A stretch of 64,000 nt of DNA, taken from positions 1 to 64,000 of the forward strand of contig JAKUHH010000229.1 of NCBI GenBank assembly GCA_022701365.1, in the 5' to 3' direction. The DNA is from Mycocentrospora acerina (Eukaryota; Ascomycota; Dothideomycetes; Pleosporales). Of this stretch, positions 34,122 through 44,616 are shown one piece after another (the first letter of the stretch is position 1; each line of letters begins with the position of its first letter). The position numbers and the translations under genes are program-made. The notes beneath the pieces were generated by a model. It was not told where the DNA came from and searched no databases. It was given only the letters and a program-made list of their open reading frames with translations.

Positions 34122-37100
34122 TTACTCATTCTCGCCGCCTTCTCCACCGCTCTTTAATGGCAAGGCCAGTGATATCTTCTTTGGGTTTCCGCCGCCGTCT
34201 TTGCCAGAACTTATCGCTGGTGTTTTGCGGCGTAGACTTCGGAGGCTCGTTGTACTTGTGTTACTCGATGTCGAGGCGCGGCGCTTGGGGCCAGCAGCAG
34301 ATGATATGCTTGCAATCAGCTCGTCTTCTTCGTCTTCTTCTCTCCGTCGCTTCTCTGATATACGTTCTGGTGGCGATCCAACAACAGCGGGTGATTTTGG
34401 CGAGCTTGTCTCGTCTTGCTTCTGAACCGTCTTGGGAGGAGACTTTTGTCTAGAGACGGGAGTGTCGGCCGCAAGAATGTCCATGTCGTCATCATCCGCG
34501 TCGTCGTCGGGATAGTTGACAAGCGGTTTTACCGGCGAAGCTCCATTCATGACAGGCTTTCCTGTGTTGCCCTGAATGTCGTCCTCGTCGTCAGACGTAT
34601 TGAAGTATGCATCTTCATCTGCATCCGGTTCTTTCAGTCCTTGACCCCACTTTCCACCGTTCAACAAGCCTGCGTGGCGGGCAGGTGTGTCGCTATCTAC
34701 GCTTGTGAACGACTGGTCCATCTCTTGCGTTGCCACTGGTTCATGCATCTGTTCATATCGCAGAATGATGTTCTGGAAGGTGTCGACGTAAGTTATCCCT
34801 TGAAGCTTCTCACGATATGTCTCCACCAAGTGCTGTACGATCATTTTGATGTTCTCGCGCTTGATGAATTCAAAAAGCTCCAGACAAGCCGAATTGAGAA
34901 GATTGTCTCGAGGCATAGTATCGAACAGTATCTTCAATATTGGGTTGAAAACCTGATGTTGGATTATCTGTCGATTGTGTGTTTCGTCGTGTAAGCCAAT
35001 GACTGTACGGAAGTATTTTAAAGAGGCTGGAACTTGTCAGTGAATGATATCGACACAAAGTGGCCGTACTTACTCAGCTTCAAATGCTTCTCCGGGCAGT
35101 CCATGAGCTGAGCGACTCGCGCCGCAAGGCCTTCTGAAAGAATAAAGTATTTACTGCGGAAAGAATGTTGTCGGATGAAGAAGCACAAGACTTCAACTAG
35201 GTGGGCGTATAATGAAACTTCTTGTATGGAAAGCTCATCCACTTGAACAGGTTAGCTTTACGTACTGCAACCCGTACTGAATTCTACTTACTCGACTCCC
35301 GACCCTCGAGATCCTTCAACGGCTGAAAGAGTTTTCGTGCAGACTCATCGTAAAAGTTCTGAATGAAAGAGTCTGTTTGTGGTATTGATGGCAATTGACC
35401 CCTCATCTTCGCGAGGAAGTCGCTGTTTGTGCGTCCGAGCGCTTCTATCGACGCGGAATTGGCATTGGGGTCCAGCAAGATCTTGATAGCATCGGCCATC
35501 TGCGCCTTTACACCAAGGTCAACCTCGATCAGAAGTAGTTCGATCAACGTATCCGTCAATGGCTTCGACTTTTCCTGGATAGCCTTGAAAATATAGCTCC
35601 TAACCATCAAGGCGTCGTGGTCGATTAACGACACTAGAATGTCTGTTCCCGCCACGCGCACAGCGGCGTCTTGGTGCTTTAGTGCAAATTGTATCACTTC
35701 CAGCAGACCATTGCTGATGAAGTTTTGGTATAGTTGCGCCCTGCCATTGGCTTGTAGGCTCTTCGCTACCGAGCAGCACTGCTGAATGAACAGCACAGCA
35801 TCTTTCTTTCGTTGAAGGCTTTGCTCCTTTGGCGTGAAAATGGAAAACAGCTCTTTGAGGAAAGGACCGTTTGCTTGGAGATGCTGGACAATATCGACTT
35901 GGTGGAAAAAGATGAGCGAGTTTAGAACGGAGAAGGTGGGGTCGTCGAGAATGCGCGCGAGTACGACGTCTTTTAGGTATTGTAACCGGTATGTATAGTG
36001 GATTTTGCGCTTAATTTGGTCGTCTTCAATCTTGACAACTTCCTTGAACTTGGACTCGTCGGCGAGGTATTGTCGGTGGTTCGCTTTGTGCAGAGGAAAG
36101 TCTGGGTCGTCTGCGGGGAGTTAGAAGGGACAATGGACACGTGTGCAAGGTCGAGGAAACATGGCACCTACATTCGAGAGCTCCGACAACGCCCAGGACG
36201 ACCGAGTCCGTGACAACGTACTCGATAATGGAGGTGTCGTTGAGCAGGATGAGCATCTTCATGATGCTGCACAGCCGGTGGAGATCCGAGGCGCTCTCCA
36301 GGTCCTCTGCCATCTCGACCAGCGGTATCAGCTTTGGGATGTAGTCTTGGGCCAGGATGAACTTGGCCAGGGCCTCGCGACCGCCCGGGGTCGAGTTGGC
36401 AGCGCGCATGTGATTCTCAATGTCGTGCAGGTTGCCGAGGTCGGGGCTCGGCAGCATGATGGGGTTCATGTGGTCGACATCGTCCGAGAGGCCGTCGTCT
36501 GTGTTGTTTGTCAGTGGGGGGTGGGTAAGATGGGCATGATGGGTGTATTGGGTGTAGTGGGTGTAGTGGGTGTAGTGGGTGTAGTGGGTGTAGTGGGTGT
36601 AGTGGGTGTAGTGGGTGTAGTGGGTGTAATGGGTATGATGGTTGTACTGGGTGTAATGGGTGTAATGCGTATAAGGCGTATAATAGGTGTAATGGGTGTA
36701 ATGGGTGTAATGGGTGTAATGGGCACACACCTTGGGCAAGAGCCTGCAGGCGCGACTGCACTTCATTCACAAAGTCCCTGACTCGGTCAGCGCATTGACC
36801 CCATGGCTGGGGCGCGTCATGCATACCAGATGCTCGCGCAGCCCTCTGGCTCCTGGAAGCTGAGGGCCATGTCGGTGCCGTTCTGCTCGGTCCATACTAT
36901 GAGGGTGTCTGCGCACAATCAGCGGGTGTGGTGGTGCCACGTCACGTCACGCGCGCGCACCTTGCTGCTTCTGGTAGCCGTCGTCCTTTGAAATGCGCGT
37001 CTCGAGCAGCTGTCGCGCCTGGTCTTCTTCCGAGAGCACGAGGATCTTGGCCTCTTCCTGCTGCGGGCATTCGCGTCAGCCCATACTGCGCCCGCGACGC

Positions 37101-37305
37101 CGTGGGTGTTGCATTGCACTGCGCACGTGTCGCGACGCAACGCAGCGCAAAGCAACGCAGCGCAACAGCCTGGGGGAGGGGGGACACGTACGTTTACGAC
37201 GACTCCCTTGCAGAAGCCGGTGCCTCGGTCGAACCAGTCATTGTTCTTGAGTTCGTAGACCTTGACGCGCTTGCGATCGTTGGCCGGTGGCGCTACCAGT
37301 GCCAT
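34122..37305 (-). CDS. Protein phosphatase 4 regulatory subunit 3 (Psy2/SMEK)
   Basis: Eight exons on the minus strand: 37305-37192, 37060-36961, 36908-36827, 36777-36731, 36498-36172, 36110-35292, 35241-35074 and 35026-34122, totalling 853 aa with every phase closing. The N-terminal EVH1/PH-like domain is KRVKVYELKNNDWFDRGTGF...RISKDDGYQKQQDTLIVW...ASIWDFVNEVQ. The SMK-1 domain and Armadillo-like repeats follow (HMNPIMLPSP, EYDPDFPLHKANHRQYL, ALKYFRTVIGLHDE-like segment), then an acidic and basic disordered tail with a possible nuclear signal (PKRRASTS). The subunit targets PP4 catalytic subunit to substrates in DNA-damage recovery and mitosis. Introns 1 (131 nt) and 4 (232 nt) are unusually long for this genome; intron 4 is expanded by a 9-bp minisatellite. 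Splice phases were fixed by keeping IWDFVNEVQ and EYDPDF intact. Confidence 0.96.
36541..36720. repeat. 9-bp minisatellite inside PP4R3 intron 4
   Basis: Twenty tandem 9-bp units with consensus GGGTGTAGT/GGGTGTAAT on the plus strand. Units 2-9 are perfect copies of GGGTGTAGT; later units vary (GGGTATGAT, GGTTGTACT, GCGTATAAG). The array lies wholly in an intron (36730-36499), and the unit has no stop codon in several frames, so it creates long false open frames on both strands. Confidence 0.97.
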
Positions 37306-37449
37306 AGTCGAGGCAGGAGCCTACCAGCACTCCGGCGTGGGCAAATGCACCCTCCGGAGTGAGGCGCGTGGTCGCGACGGGATGCGCACAGCGGGCGCCG
37401 GGTGCAGTCGTGGGGTGCAGCAACGGCGACGGCGAGGGCGAGGCAATGC

Positions 37450-37492
37450 GATGACGAGGGCGATGGCGATGGCGATGGTGATGGCGATGGCA
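37450..37492. repeat. GATGGC simple repeat
   Basis: Roughly seven copies of a 6-bp GATGGC/GATGGT unit, shortly upstream of the PP4R3 start. Confidence 0.6.
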
Positions 37493-38040
37493 GAGGGCGC
37501 GCTGGCGGATGACGATAGGAGACTAGGCCCGCGGGCGGTTCGCAGCGGTGAGGGCGCCGGGGGAGAGTGCACGGCAGCGCGAGGCTGCACGGGACTGGGG
37601 GGCTTTGCGATGCTCTGCAGACAATGGCGCCGGCGCGCAACGGTACGAGAGCAACGGGCGTGGGCGGAGGGTGCGGTTGCTGGGAGCGTGATCGCCGCGG
37701 AGAGTTCGGGCAGGCGCGTCGTGAGCGTGTGGGTGCAGAATCGGAGCCAGACCACCCGATAAGAGTGCTAGCCCAGAGCCTGACGCCTGGACCGCGGCAC
37801 CGCCCTGCAAGTACAACTGCGTGTAGGCAGGCAGGTAGTTGCAGGTATCTATGTGTACAATGTCCAATGTGCCTAGGCAGGCAGATTGCACCACAGGCGT
37901 TGGATGAGCGGGCTGGCTCGCTGCCTACCTGGCTGTATGCCTAGGCAGTACGCATCTCCAGTCTTGGCAGATGCACTGTGGCCTGTCGTCTGCCCTTTTG
38001 ACTGCTTTTTGGCTGTCTTTTGGCTGCCTTTTGACTGTCT

Positions 38041-38250
38041 TTTCACGTGCACAGAGACTTGGATGGCCTTGTCACGTGGACACACACACTCTCTCTCTCT
38101 CTTTCTCTCTTGGACTGCCCTTCTCACGTGCACACGCTTGGACTGTCCATTCACGTGCACACCCATTTAATGTGCTCACCCATTTCATGTGCACACCCAC
38201 CTGGACTTGCACATCTGCCTGGCTGTACAATATGTATACACCCCCAGCAC
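38041..38250. repeat. Degenerate tandem repeat with CACGTG cores
   Basis: Repeats of a roughly 35-45 bp module with TTCACGTGCACAC followed by CTTGGACTG-like sequence appear at about 38041, 38071, 38125 and 38150, decaying rightward into CATGTGCACACCC copies. CACGTG occurs at least five times. A bHLH-factor binding array or just a decayed minisatellite are both possible. Confidence 0.55.
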
Positions 38251-39540
38251 GTGCACTGCCGTGGCCAGCCTCGCCTAGCCATGGCCACACGCTTGTTTTT
38301 CCCATCTGCTCGTATCTCGCTCCGGGCTAGAATCTTCCACTTGTTCTACATACGAGTCACGGTGCTTCGGCACGCCTTCACTCCGCTGCACGCTGACACT
38401 TGAGGCCTGGGCATCATGATGCTGCTCACGCGTCAAGCCTCATGCTCCCTTCCTCCTACCTGCTACCTGCTACTCTCTCCTTGCTGCTTCCTGCTCAACC
38501 AATGCTCTCCACTCCCCAATCGCTTCTGCCCACCCGTACCATCACACACGTGCATTCGTCATCGCCATCGACAGCTGTCGTGCACTCACTACCAGCCTTG
38601 ATCGACAGCGGTGTACATGGCGATCCTCATACTCTGTAGCATCCTTCAGGGGTCGTCGACCAGGATCGCGGTCGTCGGCAGGGATTGTCGCCCAGAGCCA
38701 TGCATTCCTCAGCTGAAAAGCTCATGGCCTGCAGAACTCTAGATTTTCATCACATTGCGTTGTCACTTACCAATACTGCGCCACACGGTTCTCACAGCCT
38801 CGCTCTCCAAAGCTGTTGACCACCGCAGGTGCAACCAAATCGTCCTCGTAAAGACCATCTCCCATCCTCGGCATGCAGTCGACTTGAATACCCAATGTTT
38901 GTCGCTCGCATGCCTCTCCACGTATTCTGGCCTGTCCCCCAATCTGAACTCTGTTTCGTTCAGCTTTAATCAGAGCGCAAGCGCAGCCGTGTGTTCTGGA
39001 TTGGTCGGCTCGACTCAGCCCTGTTGAGAAATACTTTGCAGCTTCCCACCCATGCAGCATTAGCCGAGAGTCCAGCCGTGACATGGCACCTGCTCGTCGC
39101 ATCGGCTTCGCACCCGAAACTCTTTCTCCAAAGCAAAAGTGGCTCGGGTAGCCGTCGAGAATACAGCCACACGGTCGTGTCGTTTGGCGAGTCGATGATT
39201 TTGCATTCACGCTTCCAAACGTGAAACACGTGTTATAGCTATCGGAGCTACCTTCAGCTGTACCTGAGCCTCCTCCAATGGGCTACCATCCGAAGCGGCA
39301 ACTAATCTCCTAGCGACGTCTATCCGTCATTGCTAGCTTGAAATAGTCTTGTGGCTGCATACTAATAGTTCGACCCACAAGGTCAGCGCTACTGCCAAAC
39401 ATATGTACAGGAGTCTGACGATCCATGTTTTGCAAATAGCCTTGGTTCGATATTAAACTCGGTGTGCGCCGCTCTGCTTTGACTCTTCTTCCCCATCCGC
39501 ACTCAGACGAAGCCAAACTGCAGCCTTGCTTCCTCTAGCC

Positions 39541-41020
39541 ATGTCCATCTTTTCCAAGTTCAAAAGGGCAAGGGAAGCAGCCCACGAACAAAAGACCACA
39601 GCTACCCAGCAACAAACCAAACCAGGTCCAGTTCCGTACAATGGCCCTCCTTCGTATGCAACACAAGACTGGGCCTTTGCTGCTCCATTAAAGCGTGCGT
39701 CCAACGACCTCGAGGCCACCACCCAGTCAGCAAAGCAACGTAGGGCGGCATCTTCAGACTCCCATCGAGCGACACGTCGATCAACGTATCAGTTTCCTAG
39801 CCCACCATGCATGCCCTCATCTTCACAACCGCCGCCGGGCCCAAACACACATCCCAGCTCCACCATGAAAAGAGCCAACAGCGACCTCTCCATCACCTCA
39901 GTCATGCAACACTCGCAGTCACGGCGGCAGAGACACAGCCTTCCAGTGCGAGGCCGTCAGCAGGAACGTCCGAATTACGGCCATCAGAATTACAGTGGAC
40001 ACCTTGATATCCCGCCAGTTCCACCCCTTCCGCTCCAGCTTGCGAGGCACTCACAATCTTCGAGCAAAAAGTCGTCCATGGTTATCAAGAGAAGCACTCT
40101 CTCACACGTGTCGTTAGCAGAGGGTATGTATTGTTGCAGTTGAACTCGAGCAAGGACTAAATTGATCCAATCCAGATTTAGAATTGGATGAGGAGGACGA
40201 GCCATCGTCTGCCAGCTCGTACGCTTCTGCACACTCCGCAGCATCCTCTAGTTAGTAGTGTCAGCTGAGAAGCCAAGAGTAGCAGCTAACTCTATCAACA
40301 GTCAGCTCGAAAACAGCAGATTCCGTGCTGAATAGCGGTAGCAAACACACCAAACCCTACCGAATATCGCTGTTACCTCATATACCAACACGACCTGCGA
40401 CATCTGCGTCTTCCCAGCGAGTAGCAAGCTTGCCTCAATTCCCAAGGCCTCCATCACAAATGCCCATGCTCCCCCAAATCTCAGTATCGCTGGCAAAGAA
40501 TAGCAGGACCATGCAAATGGTGGAGCGTCAGATGGCCTCATCGTCTCAGTCCGTTGATACGGCGGCCCAGCCCTCGCTGCCAATGCCCAGCTCGCCATCA
40601 TGGCTGTCATCCCCGATTCAGAAGCCGACATCAGCACGAACCCCGACACAAGTGCGCTCTCTGTCTTCGCCCGGAAATTCGGCATCGCTTTCGGCGCCAT
40701 CTTCGCCCCGCACAAGATCATTTTCTAACAACTTTTTTTCAATGTCAGACGTAAAGGCTGAGAAGGCCTTGAAGTCAATGTCACGATCCGATATCATATA
40801 TTCGGCTTCGACCTGGCAGAACGACGCGCCACCACAAACGTCGCAGTCAATGTTTGATCACAAGGCCAATATGCCCGTGGCGGAAGGCACGCCACTACAG
40901 TCAGGCCACCAGAAACACGATTCTGTTATTCAGGCCGAGCAGGTGCGATCAAAGTCCCGCTCACGGAAATCTATTTCGGCGTTATTCTTCCGGCGGAGTG
41001 TCACAGCTTCGGCTTCTTAA
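39541..41020 (+). CDS. Serine-rich disordered protein, hypothetical
   Basis: Three exons: 39541-40123, 40176-40250 and 40302-41020, giving 458 aa. The start MSIFSKFKRAREAAHEQK resembles a group of fungal hypothetical proteins that begin with a short basic helix followed by low complexity. The rest is rich in Ser, Pro and Gln, with basic patches (KRASNDLE, SKSRSRKSISALFFRRS). The acidic exon 2 encodes ELDEEDEPSSASSYASAHSAASS. No catalytic domain is visible. A role as a phospho-regulated scaffold or nuclear protein is possible but not shown. Intron 2 uses a GTTAGT donor. Confidence 0.72.
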
Positions 41021-42079
41021 GAGACTGGTTTACACAATCATATTTGTTCGACATACGGTTCAACTTAGACTCTTCTTCTCCGTCATTGGCGCATCTTCTG
41101 GAATCATGTCCTTGTTGACGTGCCGTGTTGTGTTTGTAATATAGCCAATTAACGTCTCAGTGGGTTGGGAAACCCTATCAAAACGGAGTATCTAGCAATA
41201 TGGAAAGTAATACCCGGTGCAATCAATTTTTCTCTGTCCTCAACTGTCAATGCTTGTCATCCGCGTCGCATCTCAATTGTGGCAATTTCCCGTCACAATC
41301 GGCTGCTAGGTTTCAAGTCCTAGTGTAGCGCCACGACACAACCACCATGGTCAGCGACTGGACCAAACACTGACCCTTTAGTTTGCATGTGCATGGGCCT
41401 AAGATGGCGACAAGGTGGTTGCTCGTCGATAACCAGACTATACAGTCGTCTGCATCGCCGCCGTTTCAGGAACTCGTATTAGTCGTGATTAAGTTGGCCA
41501 AGTTATTGTGCAGGATGAGTGCGTTTATTCTCCGAAATCTACTCTGGAACAGCTATGACGAAAGAAGAGAAAAGACGAGGTTATGACGACGGGTAGTCCC
41601 TGGCGATCATCTTATTGCGGGGCCTGGTGGTGGCTGCGAGTTCCACCGTGGATCCGTATTGCTAGCGGCAGGGAGGGTAGATGGACGCGTTGCGGGGGTT
41701 ATAGAGTTTCGCTCATAGGGAATCGTAAGCAGATGACATTTCCCAGCACTCTGACTAAACAACGATAAGACAAGGCGGTGAATCAACGTTGAACAACAAT
41801 CCAGATCTATTTCCACACTTTTTCCCTTGAATCTGCGCGTCGCGCGTCCCACTCGACCTTGTTCTAGGTGACTAGCCTGCCTGTTTTAACGCGTTTCACC
41901 TGCATGACACTCTGCGATCCCGCATTACGCCCTCCCCCCACATCGCTTCATCTTGCCTTTCCACGGGCCCCCAGCCGCTATCGATAAGCCCTCGACCCGA
42001 TATCGTGACATCGCGACTCACACGCGCCGGCCAGCTCCCCTCCCACACTCTGCGCGTCGCAGCCTCTCCAACAGAAGCC
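41021..42079. other. Intergenic stretch
   Basis: No gene seen. Holds the 3' UTR of the Ser-rich gene and the promoter of the Med22-like gene. Confidence 0.5.
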
Positions 42080-42906
42080 ATGGACCCTTCGAACCGCACA
42101 AAAGAAGCTTTGATAGGTTTGTCTCCCTCCCCCCCCTTCCTCCCCACTATCCTTCCTCCCTTTCTCCCACTAACATCGTTCCTTTCTTTTCCCCCACACC
42201 AGCCCGCACAGAATCCCTATGCACCTCCATCGCCGACATTCGGCTCACCGACCCCTGGGCCGGTGACGGCTACCTCTCGTCCATCCTACGCGCCGTGCAA
42301 ATGGCAGATAGCAGCGCGTACTCAAACGTTGCGCAACTCGAGGGCGTGCACGACTACGCGACGACGGCGCAGAGGGAGGGCCGGATCAGAGAGCAGACGA
42401 GTGGGCTGGTGAGGACGACGCAGGAGATTAGCACGTTGATACGGGATTTGCAGGAGTTGTGGCTGTTTGGCGGGTTGGATACGTTGGGGGGGGATGTTGA
42501 TGAGGGTGGGGAGACGGGGAAGAGAGGGGAAGAGGAGAGGGAGAAGGTGAGGAGGGTGGCGGAGATGGTGGAGGCGCTGGCGGGGAGGAAGACAGGAGGG
42601 AATGGAGAGGGGGAGGGGGGGGNNNNNNNNNNNNNNNNNNNNNNNNNNNNNNNNNNNNNNNNNNNNNNNNNNNNNNNNNNNNNNNNNNNNNNNNNNNNNN
42701 NNNNNNNNNNNNNNNNNNNNNNNNNNNNNNNNNNNNNNNNNNNNNNNNNNNNNNNNNNNNNNNNNNNNNNNNNNNNNNNNNNNNNNNNNNNNGGGGGGAT
42801 GAAGTTTCGACATTGGAGTGGGGGTTTAGGGGAGAGAGTACCTGCGTATATCACGAAGATGAAGGCTAACCAAACAACCTACCAACAGCCACTCACACAA
42901 TACTAG
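42080..42906 (+). CDS. Probable Mediator subunit 22 (Med22), interrupted by an assembly gap
   Basis: Exon 1 is 42080-42116, followed by an 86-nt intron and exon 2 from 42203 (MDPSNRTKEALIA/RTESLCTSIADIRLTD). The N-terminal helix and the block REQTSGLVRTTQEISTLIRDLQELWLFGGLDTL resemble the Surf5/Med22 family (PF06179), whose proteins are head-module Mediator subunits needed for RNA polymerase II transcription. The rest is charged low complexity (GEEEREKVRRVAEMVEALAG). A gap of 170 Ns at 42623-42792 cuts the gene in a G-rich tract, so the C terminus is unknown. After the gap, 42838-42888 looks like an intron (GT...GCTAAC...CAG) followed by a short last exon ending at 42906. The reading frame across the Ns is not trustworthy. 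Confidence 0.6.
42623..42792. other. Assembly gap (170 Ns) in a poly-G tract
   Basis: Ns are flanked on both sides by G runs (GGAGGGGGGGG before, GGGGGG after). The gap therefore sits in a G-rich simple repeat that was probably unreadable, and its true length is uncertain. Confidence 0.99.
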
Positions 42907-43022
42907 CACACACGTGCTTTGGCTAGATGAGTAACGAAAACATGGTAATATATTTACTTTATCAAAACGACCTCTCTTTCTCTCTCTGTCTCACACACAC
43001 AAACGACCAACTATGACTACCC

Positions 43023-44616
43023 CTAAAACCCCTGCTGACGATGCCACTTTTCCTCCCACCCAGGGAACCAAGGACTCTCATCCAGCGTCTGCGGCTCCCA
43101 GTTCGGCGGGACCAGCCCCGCCTCCACCTGCTCTGCATGGAACCTCTCCAACGCGGGCTTGACGACATGTTCCGTGTGCGAGATATGTTTGTAGTGCAGC
43201 AGGGTATCTTTGGCTTCGGTTGTGATTTTCAGGACGAGGCCTGGGATGTAGGGTTCTGTGCGGAATTCTTGCACGGGGGTGAAGAGGGCTTTGAAGTTGA
43301 AGAGGATGGCGCCGGAGAGGGGGAGGCGTCGCAGCGTTTGCCAGTCAACGCGGAGGTGGCACTGCGAGAGGGAGAAGGAGAGGTCGTTTTGTTGCTGGTG
43401 CGTGTGGTCTGGCTGGGGCGGAATGGTGGTGCTGGGAGGTGCGTAGAGGGGTTGGCCGACTTCGATGCCCCACGAGCCGCGTTGGATGGGCTTGTCGGTG
43501 GGCATTTTGGCAAAGTATCTGTCCTCTTGTTAGTACCTCATATATATGTGTGTGTATGGTTACCCTTTGGTGATGGCGTGATACGTACCTGTCCATGGAG
43601 AACCGCATCTTCTCTTTGTAGTCTGGCACTGGGTCGTGGATCTCATGGAGGTGCTTGCCAATCTTCGACCCGAGGTCCCAGCCCAACGAACTGCATATTA
43701 TACCTGCTCGGAATATGTAGAGCCCAGTCTTCTCGTCTCGTACCATGATGGCGTAATCCTCGGGTACATTGTTCAACAGGACGTGGAGAGGATGCATGCT
43801 GTTAAGAGCCGTTTCGGTGTTCAAGATGCCGTTGTAGAGGATTTTGTTGTCAACGTCTAGTTTGAAGTATTGAGGATAACGCGCGCATAGGAACTGAAGG
43901 ATCATCTCCATGAGCTCCTTGCATGCTAGTTCGGAGCCGGGAAGTGCTTGCAGGACTGCCTCTCCATGTTGTGCGAAGAGTTCTTGTCGTTGCTTGATGC
44001 GCTCCACATAGGTGTTTTCAAGCTCTAACCACCAATCTAATTCCATTTTAGTAAGTGCTACGTCAAATAGTTAGTACATGTGTTGTTGTAATTCTTACGG
44101 TTACATACACATTGTCTGATGGTAGGCCCACCGAAATGGCCGGTAAGGTCGCGGTAGAGCTTTCGATATGTCAAACGCCAAGTTCGGCGTGGGTAGATGC
44201 ACTCCACTCAGGGTTGCATAGTCAGGAAAGTCTCCCAGAGACTTGATGTCTTTTACTGAGAAGCCACATGGTGTGTATAATGAATCCTCTGCGTTGAGGT
44301 ATGACACATCCAGCGGGAGCATGTCCTTCACTTCCAAGACGCGTGGAACGATCAGCTTCTCGGCCGAGTCATCTGACTCAAGCCCTTTATAGGCTCGTCG
44401 GCATGGAGGAAATGTGTCTGTGTACGTGGGTGCGATGTCTAGTTTATTCTCGGCTAGTGAGAGTGATCGAGGGGGTGTCTTAGAGCCCGAGTATCTCCTA
44501 TGGTTAATGTGAAATCGCCCTAGAATGATGTTTCGTCGTTCCCTCTGCCATAGAATAACCAACACTGAACTTGAAAGAAAACATGCACCAAGGAGCCATA
44601 TAATAGCACCTATCAT
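43023..44616 (-). CDS. HRQ family protein, heme-dependent oxidative N-demethylase-like (DUF3445)
   Basis: Three exons on the minus strand: 44616-44109, 44057-43589 and 43518-43023, giving 490 aa. The joins restore HQTM/SLTKMELDWWLELE and SMDR/YFAKMPTDKP. Residues 1-23 (MIGAIIWLLGACFLSSSVLV...) form an N-terminal membrane anchor, followed by a basic stretch. The main domain is HODM/DUF3445 (PF11927): KALPRPYRPFRWAYHQTM, YPQYFKLD, VRDEKTGLYIFRAGIICSSLGWDLGSKIGKHLHEIHDPVPDYKEKM and LRVDWQTLRRLPLSGAILF are family blocks. Bacterial members are heme enzymes that demethylate dimethylamine-type substrates; in fungi the reaction is unproven. The membrane anchor is a fungal addition. Confidence 0.87.

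Larger units (their letters stand above)
37306..39540. other. GC-rich, repeat-rich intergenic stretch
   Basis: About 2.2 kb between divergently oriented genes. It contains GATGGC-type repeats (about 37450-37492), a (CT)n run near 38088-38108 and a degenerate CACGTG repeat (38041-38250). Open frames up to 166 codons arise from GC-rich composition and have no protein motif. It should hold both promoters. Confidence 0.5.

Noticed and set aside
36026..36781. Long open frames of up to 246 codons on both strands with YTHYTHYT- or GVVGVVG-type repeats
   Set aside because: They come from the stop-free 9-bp minisatellite plus flanking PP4R3 exons read in wrong frames.
37262..37944. Overlapping open frames of 115-166 codons upstream of PP4R3
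   Set aside because: GC-rich sequence gives frames on both strands at once, with Arg/Ala/Gly-rich products and no motif.
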